A model generated the notes under the pieces. It saw nothing but the letters and a program-made list of their open reading frames with translations, was not told the DNA's origin and made no database searches. A stretch of DNA of 48,650 nt from Rhodococcus sp. 14-2470-1b (GTDB lineage: Bacteria > Actinomycetota > Actinomycetes > Mycobacteriales > Mycobacteriaceae), in NCBI RefSeq assembly GCF_002259415.1, contig NZ_NPFY01000043.1, positions 1-48,650 of the forward strand, read 5' to 3'. Both the position numbers and the translations under genes were made by a program. How positions within the stretch are numbered: position 1 is the stretch's first letter; every line of letters starts with the position of its first letter. Positions 25,827-34,452 of this stretch are shown in pieces.

Positions 25827-25854
25827 AACTGTGTCGGAGTTGCCCGATACAGTT
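25827..25854 (+). other. Candidate tyrosine-recombinase core site (11-6-11 dyad)
   Basis: Left arm AACTGTGTCGG (25827-25837), a 6-bp centre (25838-25843) and right arm CCGATACAGTT (25844-25854); the arms are inverted copies at 10 of 11 positions. This is the geometry of XerCD/dif-type core sites, and it sits 6 bp before the start of a tyrosine recombinase gene. It could be the resolution site of the transposon, or an operator for the recombinase. Confidence 0.6.
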
Positions 25855-25860
25855 CTGCCC

Positions 25861-27030
25861 ATGACAGAACGCCAGCTCACCGGCGGCTCGGCCGCGATTC
25901 CAGCTGTCTTGCCGGGCGGTACTGCGGCGGTGTTTCCGGATTTGCCGCCCGAGGTTGCGGCTCGGATCGAGCGATCGATGGCCGCGTCACGCTCCGCGGG
26001 GACCCGCCGCGCCTACACCTCGGCGTGGCGACGCTTCGAGACCTGGTGTGCCGTCGCCGGGCACCACGCGTTGCCGGCGCACCCTGCGACGGTGGCTGCC
26101 TATCTCGTTGGAGCGGCCGACACACTCACAGTCGAGGGAACGCGGGCATATGCACCGTCGACGTTCGGTAAATGGGTCGCCGCGATCGCCGATAGTCACC
26201 GCGCTACTGGCCACGACAACCCGTGCGGCCACGAGATGGTGCGTGCCACCGTTGCCGGTATCCGACGGGATTACGCGTCGGCGGGGGAGCGACCCCGCAA
26301 TCCGCGTGCGCCTCTGTTGACTTCCGACATCACCACGATCGTCGACCACGCGCGTCGCAGTTCGATCGGGTGGGCGTCGGAGGTCCTCGAACGGCGTGAC
26401 ACCGCGCTGCTGCTGATGGGCTACACCGGCGCGTTTCGGCGGGGTGAACTCGTCGCTCTCGAATGCCGCGATGTCCGCCGCGACCGTCTCGACGGCGCGC
26501 ACGTACGTATCCGCAAATCGAAGACAGACCAGGACGGTGCCGGAGCAGTGAAGGCATTACCGTTCACCGGCCGCCACGAATCCTGCCCGGTCTGTGCATG
26601 GGTGCGATGGCTGCAGATCGTCGCCGCGTTCGACACCGGCGGCAGAGTCGCCGTCATCCGACTGCTCTCTCGCGCAACAGAATTCGACTCTCACGTCTGC
26701 CGGGGAACTCTACCTACGGCCGACAGACGATCGCCAGTGTTTCGATCTGTTCGTAAGAACGGAAACATCTCCGATACGCCGCTGTCCGGAGCTGCGGTAC
26801 ATGCGGCGATCCGTCGACGAGCTACTCGAGCTGGATACGACCCCGACACCGTCGCCCAACTCGGCGGGCACTCGCTGCGTGCAGGATTCGTCACGCAAGC
26901 CTTTCGCAACGGTGCCGATGCACACACGATCATGCGCCAGACCGGGCACACCATACCCGCAATGGTCGAAACATATGCCCGCGAGCACGCACCTCTGGTC
27001 GGCAACGCCGTCACCGAACTCGGTCTATGA
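25861..27030 (+). CDS. Tyrosine site-specific recombinase, catalytically complete
   Basis: 389 residues from ATG 25861 (MTERQLTGG); the frame is open further upstream but the dyad at 25827 and absence of family sequence favour this start. An N-terminal SAM-like core-binding domain (RIERSMAASRSAGTRRAYTS) is followed by the catalytic domain with Arg193 in GAFRRGELVAL, His337 and Arg340 in HSLR, His363 in TGHT and Tyr372 in VETYAREH; the last two are 9 residues apart as usual. Within a Tn402-like element it sits in the tniR position and is a good candidate for cointegrate resolution. Its stop overlaps the next gene as ATGA. Confidence 0.9.
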   Translation: MTERQLTGGSAAIPAVLPGGTAAVFPDLPPEVAARIERSMAASRSAGTRRAYTSAWRRFETWCAVAGHHALPAHPATVAAYLVGAADTLTVEGTRAYAPSTFGKWVAAIADSHRATGHDNPCGHEMVRATVAGIRRDYASAGERPRNPRAPLLTSDITTIVDHARRSSIGWASEVLERRDTALLLMGYTGAFRRGELVALECRDVRRDRLDGAHVRIRKSKTDQDGAGAVKALPFTGRHESCPVCAWVRWLQIVAAFDTGGRVAVIRLLSRATEFDSHVCRGTLPTADRRSPVFRSVRKNGNISDTPLSGAAVHAAIRRRATRAGYDPDTVAQLGGHSLRAGFVTQAFRNGADAHTIMRQTGHTIPAMVETYAREHAPLVGNAVTELGL

Positions 27031-28142
27031 CCGGGCGCGTGACTGCATCTGTGAGCGGTGACGGGGCGACCGAGGCAGATGCTGACCACGATGACCGCGC
27101 CGGTTCGATACGGCCAGCGGATATCGCGAACGCGGCGGTGCCGAAGCGTGATCGGCACACGTGGTCTCTGTTCGAGGACTGGTGCACCGCCCATGACGAA
27201 CCACCACTGGCGGCCTCTCCGGAGTCACTTGCTCGGTTCCTCCACGCGCACCCCGCCGCGCCGACGACCCAACGCCGCCGGATCGCGGTGATCGACGCCG
27301 CCCATTCCCGGCACCTGTTACCCCCTCCGGGTCGCGCGGAGGCTGTCCGGGCTGCACTGGATGGGGCCCGCACGTCGCGCCTGCACGAGCTGGCGGTCGT
27401 GATCGGCGGCATCATCGCGCGTCTCCCCGAATCCGGTTGGCCGTCAGCACTGTTCGCGCGGCGAGATGCCCTTGTCCTGATCTTCGCTTCGACCGGTCTG
27501 CCGTACACCCAGATCGCGGCCCTACGGCACTGCGACGTCACCGCCGATCCGAGGATCGACGCCCTTCGTATCGACACAGGCCGCGGCGTTCATATCCTCA
27601 CCTCCCTCGCACTGACGGGGACGGGTATCTCGCCGCGGATGGTGTACCAACGCTGGTTGGAGGTGCTCGGCCATCACACGCGGTATCCGAGCACCCGAAT
27701 GCTCGCCGACGCTCTCGATGCCGTTAGCGGCACCGGAATCGGAGGATACGACCGGTACGTCGATTCGACCGATCGACAGCCGCTGTCGACTGCGATCGAC
27801 CGGTGGGGTCACACCCCGTTGACTGCGACCCCGCTCACGTCGCGTGCGGTCGCCGGCATCGTGCGAGCGCACCTGGACGGACGTGCGCCCACCCGCCTGC
27901 AGCCCACTGCGCGGTCACAACAGCCGGAGCGGATCGCGGCATCGGATCCAGTACCGCGGGTCGTGCTCGACCCCGGCTACTACGAACGCGGAACGCTTGC
28001 GCGTAGACACGCCCACGGTCTTCTCGATGACGTGGACTCTGTCCTCGCTGATGTCGAAATCCGCGCGGACAGCCTGTTGGAAGCACTCGTCGACTTTCTC
28101 GAATCGGAGACCACACGCGTGCCGGCTGACACTGTCGAGTGA
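27027..28142 (+). CDS. Degenerate tyrosine-recombinase-like partner protein
   Basis: 371 residues, coupled by ATGA to the active recombinase. The N-terminal core-binding-like part (RDRHTWSLFEDWCTAHDEPP, then ATPESLARFLHAH-like sequence) and the segment STGLPYTQIAALRHCDV resemble the recombinase family, but the catalytic Arg position (TGLR in relatives) is Pro159, and no HxxR or terminal Tyr motif follows. It is probably a non-catalytic DNA-binding partner that helps the first protein assemble on the core site, in the way accessory proteins aid other two-component recombinases. It could instead be a decaying paralogue, although the intact frame argues against that. Confidence 0.65.
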   Translation: MTGRVTASVSGDGATEADADHDDRAGSIRPADIANAAVPKRDRHTWSLFEDWCTAHDEPPLAASPESLARFLHAHPAAPTTQRRRIAVIDAAHSRHLLPPPGRAEAVRAALDGARTSRLHELAVVIGGIIARLPESGWPSALFARRDALVLIFASTGLPYTQIAALRHCDVTADPRIDALRIDTGRGVHILTSLALTGTGISPRMVYQRWLEVLGHHTRYPSTRMLADALDAVSGTGIGGYDRYVDSTDRQPLSTAIDRWGHTPLTATPLTSRAVAGIVRAHLDGRAPTRLQPTARSQQPERIAASDPVPRVVLDPGYYERGTLARRHAHGLLDDVDSVLADVEIRADSLLEALVDFLESETTRVPADTVE

Positions 28143-28158
28143 CAAGTGGTTCGTACTC

Positions 28159-28174
28159 GAGTTTGCACAAACTC
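28159..28174. terminator. Perfect 7-bp-arm palindrome between convergent int2 and araC
   Basis: GAGTTTGCACAAACTC has perfect arms around a CA centre, 17 nt after the int2 stop and between convergent genes. It could end transcription from both sides, although the loop is too short for a stable hairpin and it may be an operator instead. Confidence 0.3.
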
Positions 28175-28275
28175 TTCGTTCTCACGGCGGCGACGTCTCC
28201 GAACTCTCCGCGATGAAGATCGATCAGTCCGCGGACGAACGGAGGCATCGATCTCGACCCTGCGTTCTGTGGGAT

Positions 28276-29307
28276 CTACGTCGAATCCGCGTCGTCCGAG
28301 AGTGGCGGGTTTCGGAAATCTTTCGGAGAGCGTCCGGTCCAGCGTTTGAAGGCGTGAGAGAAGTTGGCGAGGTCGCTGTATCCGAGTTCAGTAGCGATCT
28401 CGCTGACCGAAACCGATCGGTCGAGGAGCCGTAGCATCGCGTGCTCGTACAGCAGCGATTGGCGCACCTTGCTGTAGGTGGTTCCTTCTTCGGCAAGCCG
28501 CCGTTTCAACGTGCTGCTCGACATCGACAATGCTTGTGCAACACCATGGTTGGTTCGCTGTCCGAGGTCCTTCTCCAACAGTTGCCTCACCTTCTCCGTA
28601 GATGACATGGACCCACTTCGCTGGGCGAGTGTTCGCTGCAGATCAGCGATAGCGAGTCGATATGCGAGAGGGTCCGAGAACCGACAAGCCTTGTTGAGGG
28701 TGTCCTCGGGTACGTGGACGAAGGAAATCGGAGCGTCGAAGAATCGGCGATTCGACCCCGGACCTTCGTCGTGGCTCACCACCTCGGCCGGCTCCGGCCA
28801 GCTCAGATGGAGTGTCACCGGCGATATGTCACCGGCGAGCATGTCCAGCAGTCGTAGTAACGCCGACCCACCGTAGGTGATGACCAAGCAGTCCAGTGCG
28901 GAATCGCCTGTATGCGCAGTGAGCCCGACGATCAGACCGTAGTCGCCAGTATGGAACTGCGACTTCAACGCCGTGGAGATCAATGGCAGGTATGTCAGGA
29001 GATCGACGATCTCGGCGACCGAACCAGCACTGATCAAAGGTGAACTCAGAGGCCCGAACGATGTCAACTGGGCCTGCTCGGCAAACGCAAATCCGAGTCG
29101 AGTGGCCTGGGCGATATCGAGTTCGGGGTAGACCTCCCGAAACCACCGTATCGGTGCCTGAACGTCATGCTGAATGAGCGTCGCTTCACTGGTTCCTTCG
29201 CGGTGCATGATCGCACGAAGCCGCGCGGCGGCGTCCGGGTCGAGTGCGCGGCGTTCGAGCAACTGCACGAACGCAAGCGGCGGCACACCCTCATCGCTCA
29301 GCTTCAC
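28276..29307 (-). CDS. AraC-family regulator of the CYP153 operon
   Basis: 343 residues. The N-terminal two thirds resemble the arabinose_bd-like ligand domain of AraC proteins with the FxGxxxxxSPT-like organisation of the OruR/AlkR group (SAGSVAEIVDLLTYLPL). The C-terminal 100 residues hold two helix-turn-helix motifs: VAQALSMSSSTLKRRLAEEG and VSEIATELGYSDLANFSHAF, ending RWTGRSPKDFR. It is divergent from the ferredoxin-P450 operon, the arrangement found at known CYP153 loci, so it probably activates that operon in response to an alkane or related lipid. The inducer is inferred. Confidence 0.85.
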   Translation of the reverse strand: MKLSDEGVPPLAFVQLLERRALDPDAAARLRAIMHREGTSEATLIQHDVQAPIRWFREVYPELDIAQATRLGFAFAEQAQLTSFGPLSSPLISAGSVAEIVDLLTYLPLISTALKSQFHTGDYGLIVGLTAHTGDSALDCLVITYGGSALLRLLDMLAGDISPVTLHLSWPEPAEVVSHDEGPGSNRRFFDAPISFVHVPEDTLNKACRFSDPLAYRLAIADLQRTLAQRSGSMSSTEKVRQLLEKDLGQRTNHGVAQALSMSSSTLKRRLAEEGTTYSKVRQSLLYEHAMLRLLDRSVSVSEIATELGYSDLANFSHAFKRWTGRSPKDFRNPPLSDDADST

Positions 29308-29415
29308 GGTGACCCCTTTGACCCGAATTCACAAGTTTATGACTCCACCGAACATAGCCGTCACCCGCGTTCGCGACGACACTTTCCTCAATCACGCCGG
29401 AAACGAGGAGTTGAC

Positions 29416-29736
29416 ATGGCAGCTGTAACTTTCGTCGCCCACGATGGTGAGAAGCACGAGGCGGCTCTGGTCGAAGGTCGATCGCTGATGCAGATTGCAA
29501 CCGACAATGCTGTGCCGGGGATCGATGGAGACTGTGGAGGGGAAACGGCCTGTGGCACCTGCCATGTGATCGTCGACCCGCAGTGGTCAACAGAGGTGGG
29601 TCTGTCCGGCGCCGACGAGGAGGAGATGCTGGCGATGAACCCCGAGCGTGAACCCACTTCTCGGTTGTCGTGCCAGATGGTGGCCTCGGAAGCGTGGGAT
29701 GGCCTGATCGTTCGAACACCCGAATTCCAACTGTGA
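29416..29736 (+). CDS. [2Fe-2S] ferredoxin for CYP153
   Basis: 106-residue adrenodoxin-type ferredoxin that passes electrons from the reductase to the P450. The four cluster cysteines are in DCGGETACGTCHV (Cys-x5-Cys-x2-Cys) and RLSCQMV. The acidic helix VGLSGADEEEMLA between them is typical for partner docking. The ATG at 29416 has GAGGAG 5 nt upstream. The gene starts the operon, with a 108-bp gap to the divergent AraC gene that must hold both promoters. Confidence 0.93.
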   Translation: MAAVTFVAHDGEKHEAALVEGRSLMQIATDNAVPGIDGDCGGETACGTCHVIVDPQWSTEVGLSGADEEEMLAMNPEREPTSRLSCQMVASEAWDGLIVRTPEFQL

Positions 29737-29760
29737 TGTGCGAAAGGCAGGCACGACAGC

Positions 29761-31149
29761 ATGAAAGTTTCTGAGTCGATCACCGACAAGGTCCAGTCGA
29801 CCATCCCGATAGGCCTGCAGATCCAGGGCGCTCATCTCTACGACAAGACCCGACGATGGGTGACTGGAACGAATGGCAAGAAGATCTTCGTCGAAAGTCC
29901 CATCCCACCGGTCGAGGATGTCGAGCTCGCCGACATCGACCTCAGTAACCCCTTTCTCTACAGACAGGGGCGGTGGCAGTCGTACTTCGAGCGCGTGCGT
30001 AACGAGGCCCCGGTTCACTACCAACCCAACAGTCCGTTCGGCCCGTTCTGGTCGGTCACGCGCCACGCCGATATCGTGGCCGTCGACAAGAACCACGCTG
30101 TGTTCTCGGCCGAACCGTTCATCGTCATCGGCGTCCCGCCCCGGTTTCTCGATATCGAGATGTTCATCGCGATGGACCCACCACGCCACGACAAGCAGCG
30201 CGCTGCCGTCCAGGGGGTCGTCGCACCGAAGAACCTCCGGGAGATGGAGGGACTGATCCGATCGCGCGTACGGGAGGTACTGGACGACCTCCCCTTGGAC
30301 GAGCCGTTCGACTGGGTGCAGAATGTCTCGATCGAGTTGACAGCTCGGATGCTCGCAACTCTTCTGGATTTCCCCTACGAGCAGCGCCGCAAACTCGTGT
30401 ACTGGTCTGATCTGGCGACCTCGATGGAGCAAGCCAACGGTGGGCCCTCGGACAACGACGAGGTGTTCGAGGGCATGCGTGACATGGCCCGTGGTCTCAG
30501 CGCTCTCTGGCATGACAAGGCAGCCAGGAGGTCTGCAGGGGAAGAGTCCGGTTTCGATCTGATCACCATGTTGCAGAGCAACGAGGACACCAAGGATCTG
30601 ATCGATCGTCCGATGGAATTTCTGGGCAACCTCGTACTGCTGATCGTCGGTGGCAACGACACGACGCGAAACTCGATGAGCGGTGGCGTTCTTGCGTTGA
30701 ATCAATTCCCCGACCAGTTCGAGAAATTGAAGGCCAATCCCGATTTGATCCCCAACATGAATTCGGAAATCATCCGATGGCAAACACCCTTGGCGTACAT
30801 GCGCCGAATCGCCAAAGCCGACACCGTTCTGAACGGACAGTTCATCCGCAAGGGCGACAAACTGGTGATGTGGTACGCCTCGGGTAACCGCGACGAACGC
30901 GTTTTCGAGAATCCTGATGATTTCATCATCGATCGCGCCAATGCGCGCAATCACATCGCGTTCGGATTCGGTGTACACCGGTGTATGGGCAATCGACTGG
31001 CCGAAATGCAGCTGCGGATTCTGTGGGAGGAGTTGCTTCCCCGCTTCGAGAACATCGAGGTTGTCGGCGACCCCGAGTACGTTCAGTCGAATTTCGTCCG
31101 GGGCATCAGCAAGATGATGGTGCGCCTGACGCCTACTTCCAGCGCATGA
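29761..31149 (+). CDS. Cytochrome P450 of the CYP153 alkane-hydroxylase family
   Basis: Cytosolic P450 that hydroxylates medium-chain alkanes or fatty acids at the terminal carbon. Motifs: I-helix GGNDTTRNSM near residues 297-306, K-helix ExxR as EIIR near 336-339, and the haem loop FGFGVHRCMGNRLAE with the ligand Cys near 408. Segments such as GPFWSVTRHADIVAVDKNH, ETPLAYMRR-like WQTPLAYMRRIA and MWYASGNRDE are those of CYP153A proteins. The operon order ferredoxin-P450-reductase behind an AraC gene is that of characterised mycobacterial CYP153 loci. The stop overlaps the reductase start as ATGA. Substrate assignment is by family. Confidence 0.93.
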   Translation: MKVSESITDKVQSTIPIGLQIQGAHLYDKTRRWVTGTNGKKIFVESPIPPVEDVELADIDLSNPFLYRQGRWQSYFERVRNEAPVHYQPNSPFGPFWSVTRHADIVAVDKNHAVFSAEPFIVIGVPPRFLDIEMFIAMDPPRHDKQRAAVQGVVAPKNLREMEGLIRSRVREVLDDLPLDEPFDWVQNVSIELTARMLATLLDFPYEQRRKLVYWSDLATSMEQANGGPSDNDEVFEGMRDMARGLSALWHDKAARRSAGEESGFDLITMLQSNEDTKDLIDRPMEFLGNLVLLIVGGNDTTRNSMSGGVLALNQFPDQFEKLKANPDLIPNMNSEIIRWQTPLAYMRRIAKADTVLNGQFIRKGDKLVMWYASGNRDERVFENPDDFIIDRANARNHIAFGFGVHRCMGNRLAEMQLRILWEELLPRFENIEVVGDPEYVQSNFVRGISKMMVRLTPTSSA

Positions 31150-32354
31150 CATCGCAACGGGCGATCATCGTCGGCGCAAGCCATGCTGGGGCACAACTGG
31201 CAGCAAGTTTGCGCCAAGAAGGTTGGACAGGCGACATCGTCCTCATCGGTAACGAGTCTGCCACTCCCTATCAACGCCCCCCGCTGTCGAAGGCATACCT
31301 GGCGGGCAAATGCGTACTCGACGACATCGCCATTCGCAGCACGGACTTCTACTCCAAGCAAGGTATTCAGCTCTTGAACGCGCAGGTGGAGGCCATCGCT
31401 CGATCGGACGGCAACGTCGTTCTCGACACCGGGGAGAAGCTGGCCTACGACAAGCTCGCGCTGTGCACGGGAGCCCGCCCTCGTCGGCTCACCGTTCCCG
31501 GGGCCGATCTCCACGGGGTGTACTACCTGCGCACCGCAGCGGACGTCGAGAGGATCCGTATGGCCACCGGCCCTGGTCGGCGGGTGGTGATCGTCGGAGG
31601 CGGCTATATCGGACTCGAGACAGCGGCATCGCTGCGCGCACTGGGCGTACAGGTCACAGTCCTCGAGGCAACTGCGCGTGTCCTCGAGCGGGTCACTGCT
31701 CCCGAGGTATCGACGTTCTTCGAGCGGATACATCGCGAGCAGGGTGTCGACATCAGAACGAACGCCATGGTCGAAGGCCTGTCCGGTGACCGTGAGGTTC
31801 GTGAAGTCAGCTTGGCCAGCGGAGAATCGATCCCCGCAGATCTGGTCATCGTCGGTGTCGGCGTCGAGCCGAACACCGACCTCGCCGCCGATGCGGGTCT
31901 TGCCATCGACAACGGCATCGTGATCGACGATCACACTCGGACCAGCGACCCCGACATCATGGCGGCGGGGGACTGCGCGAGCCACGACATGGCCCGTTAC
32001 GGCCGTCGACTACGGTTGGAGTCCGTCTCGAGCGCAGGAGAGCAGGCCAAAGTCGCTGCCTCGACCGTCTGCGGGAAGTCCAGGAAAATCGAAGCGTTGC
32101 CGTGGTTCTGGTCAGATCAGTATCACTTCAAGCTGCAGATCGCCGGCCTCAACACCGGATACGACGAAGTGGTTCTCAGCGGTGACCCCACCCGCGACAG
32201 TGACTTCAGTTGCTTCTATCTCCAGGCCGGTGAGCTCATTGCCGCCGACTGCATAGGTCGCCCGCGCGAGTTCATGTACAGCAAACGGGTGATCGCCCAG
32301 CGACTCCCCGTCCAACGCGAAGACCTGATGCTCGGCGGACTCGCGCGCAACTGA
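31146..32354 (+). CDS. FAD-dependent ferredoxin reductase for CYP153
   Basis: 402-residue NAD(P)H:ferredoxin reductase of the putidaredoxin-reductase type. The N-terminal FAD site is IIVGASHAGAQLAASLRQEG, the second dinucleotide site (NADH) is VVIVGGGYIGLETAASL, and the FAD-closing motif is DIMAAGDCASH. A C-terminal dimer-type domain starts at FWSDQYHFKLQIAGL. Coupled by ATGA to the P450 gene, it completes a self-sufficient three-component monooxygenase. Confidence 0.93.
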   Translation: MTSQRAIIVGASHAGAQLAASLRQEGWTGDIVLIGNESATPYQRPPLSKAYLAGKCVLDDIAIRSTDFYSKQGIQLLNAQVEAIARSDGNVVLDTGEKLAYDKLALCTGARPRRLTVPGADLHGVYYLRTAADVERIRMATGPGRRVVIVGGGYIGLETAASLRALGVQVTVLEATARVLERVTAPEVSTFFERIHREQGVDIRTNAMVEGLSGDREVREVSLASGESIPADLVIVGVGVEPNTDLAADAGLAIDNGIVIDDHTRTSDPDIMAAGDCASHDMARYGRRLRLESVSSAGEQAKVAASTVCGKSRKIEALPWFWSDQYHFKLQIAGLNTGYDEVVLSGDPTRDSDFSCFYLQAGELIAADCIGRPREFMYSKRVIAQRLPVQREDLMLGGLARN

Positions 32355-32417
32355 CCGATCCTTCGGTCGTTGTGCACACAACAGCAACCGGTTTGCTCAC
32401 AGAAGGAAACATCAGCG

Positions 32418-33176
32418 ATGACCTTGACAGACCGCCCGCCCGGGGCACATACGAAGCAGCCACCACACGCGTACCTGGGAGCAACTGACTTCCTCGACAT
32501 CGAGCACGAATCCGTGCGGGAGTTCACCGCCGCGGCAATCGGGGATGCGAGCAGCGACCGTGACAAGGCCAAACGCCTCTTCGCCGCCGTCCGCGACAAG
32601 ATCTGGTACGACCCGTACACCGTGTCGGACGATCCGGCCCACTACCGAGCGAGCTTCGTCCTCGAGACCGGGCGCGCATACTGCGTCCCGAAAGCGGTGC
32701 TCTTGACCGCAGTATGCCGGGCGGCGGGTATCCCGGCACTGCTCGGCTTCGCCGACGTCCGAAATCACCTGCAGACCGAGGCGTTGCGCGCGCTGATGGG
32801 CGGCACCGACCTGTTCGTCTACCACGGCTACAGTCGCCTCTACATCGAGGGCCGGTGGTTGAAGGCCACGCCGGCATTCAATGTCGAGTTGTGCGCTCGT
32901 TTCGGCGTGCCGCCCGTGGAATTCGACGGCGATCGCGATGCTCTCATGCATGCCTTCACCGCAGACGGAGCTCAGCACATGGAGTATGTCCGCGAGCGAG
33001 GAGTCTTCGACGACCTACCCTTGGACGCGATCTTGACGGTGCTCCGGCACGCCTACGGCCCCACGATCTTCACGGGCGCTCACCCACTCGATGATGTGTT
33101 CACCGGCCGCACCCGATCACCGCACCCGGCCGTACGAAACTCCGGGGATCGAAACCCGCCGCGGGAGTCTCGATGA
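32418..33176 (+). CDS. Transglutaminase-like (papain-fold) protein
   Basis: 252 residues. The transglutaminase-core pattern is present: Cys in GRAYCVPKAVLLTAVCRAAG, then His in VYHGYSRLYIEGRW, but the usual third residue (Asp in VDPT of relatives) is replaced in the stretch LKATPAFN. This ATPAFN form recurs in a bacterial subfamily, so the enzyme may use another acid or act as an acyltransferase or amidase. It has AAGGA 11 nt upstream of ATG 32418 and lies 63 nt after the reductase gene, so it is likely co-transcribed with the P450. The function in this operon is not known. Confidence 0.75.
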   Translation: MTLTDRPPGAHTKQPPHAYLGATDFLDIEHESVREFTAAAIGDASSDRDKAKRLFAAVRDKIWYDPYTVSDDPAHYRASFVLETGRAYCVPKAVLLTAVCRAAGIPALLGFADVRNHLQTEALRALMGGTDLFVYHGYSRLYIEGRWLKATPAFNVELCARFGVPPVEFDGDRDALMHAFTADGAQHMEYVRERGVFDDLPLDAILTVLRHAYGPTIFTGAHPLDDVFTGRTRSPHPAVRNSGDRNPPRESR

Positions 33177-33569
33177 ACCCAAGCGGGGAGAAAATACACC
33201 CTGAACCCCGTATCGCGGCCGACTGCCGATCGATCGGAGCCCTCTCCGCGACAACCGCCGGTCGTGAACACTCGGACTACCTCGGACACCTTCGAATTGG
33301 GTGAGCCGATACCTGCTGGCAGAGCTGTGCCACATGACTCTCTCGTCGGCGTGGCCGTGTTCTGGCCGACACCGGAAGTAACCCGAACAGACGAGACCCG
33401 CTCTTCCGCTCCGGTTGTGGCTGCGCGCGATCAACGACCGATCCGAACGCCTCCCCAGGGCCGAGACGCCGCGCGATACCCATATCCCTCTTCCGTGTGC
33501 GCAGCCGCTACCGCGAGAGCGGGCCGAACGGCGTATCCCGATGTCGCATATCTATGCAAGGAGCGCAGC
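33177..33569 (+). other. Gap between transglutaminase-like and SDR genes; no gene supported
   Basis: 393 bases. The SDR reading frame stays open back to 33264, but that stretch has no family sequence and the strong AAGGAG ribosome site at 33558-33563 marks the real start at 33570. There may be a promoter, but I cannot place its boxes. Confidence 0.4.
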
Positions 33570-34406
33570 ATGATGAACAACGCACCTCACACCCCCGCCA
33601 GGACGGTGGCGATCACCGGTGGAGCTCGCGGCATCGGCTATCAGACAGCGAAGGAGTTGATTCGACGAGGCCACCGGGTCGCCATCGGCGACATCGACGA
33701 GGCACGTGCGAAGGAGGCCGCCGCCGAACTCGGAGTGAAGATCGTCACCCGACTCGACGTCACCGAACCTGACTCGTTCACAACGTTTCTGGACCTGGTC
33801 GAACGTGAACTCGGACCCCTCGACATCCTGATCAACAACGCGGGCATCATGCCTACCGGCCACGCCCACGAAGAGGACGATGCAGTAACCCGGCGGCAAG
33901 TCGAGATCAACGTCCTGGGTGTCATCTTCGGGACCAAACTGGCTCTTCAGCGAATGCTGCCGCGCCGCACCGGACACATCATCAACACTGCGTCATTGGC
34001 CGGCGAGCTCGCGGTACCTGGCTTGGCGACCTACTGCGCTACCAAGTTCGCAGTCATCGGATTCACAGAGGCCGCACGACTGGAGTACCGCAAGTCAGGG
34101 GTTCGACTGTCCACAGTCCGGCCGACGTTCACCAACACCGAACTCGTCGCCGGAACCGCCGGCGCAAAGGGATTACGCAACGCCGAGCCGGAGGAGATCG
34201 CCCGCGCGACAGCAGATCTGATCGAGAATCCACGCCCCTTCGTCCGCGTCACCCGTCTCGCAGGCGCAATGGTCGCGGCGGTGAAATTCGTCCCCCGGCG
34301 GTTGGCGACCGGACTGGGTGCGGCCCTGAACACAGACTCGGTGTTCCTCGCGGACGTGGACATGGATGCTCGCCGAACGTATCTCGACAGAATCCAGAAC
34401 AGCTGA
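33570..34406 (+). CDS. Short-chain dehydrogenase/reductase
   Basis: 278-residue NAD(P)-dependent oxidoreductase. The cofactor loop is TGGARGIGYQ, the NNAG motif is INNAGIMPTG, the catalytic Ser is in NTASLAGE and Tyr/Lys in YCATKFAV. It belongs to the classical SDR group with a C-terminal extension of about 30 residues (FVPRRLATGLGAALNTD) seen in membrane-associated actinobacterial SDRs. In this operon it could oxidise the alcohol made by CYP153 to an aldehyde; this is inference from context. AAGGAG precedes ATG 33570. Confidence 0.88.
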   Translation: MMNNAPHTPARTVAITGGARGIGYQTAKELIRRGHRVAIGDIDEARAKEAAAELGVKIVTRLDVTEPDSFTTFLDLVERELGPLDILINNAGIMPTGHAHEEDDAVTRRQVEINVLGVIFGTKLALQRMLPRRTGHIINTASLAGELAVPGLATYCATKFAVIGFTEAARLEYRKSGVRLSTVRPTFTNTELVAGTAGAKGLRNAEPEEIARATADLIENPRPFVRVTRLAGAMVAAVKFVPRRLATGLGAALNTDSVFLADVDMDARRTYLDRIQNS

Positions 34407-34452
34407 GTGTGCCGACACGCACGCTCGACCACCCACCCGAAAGGCAGTCACA

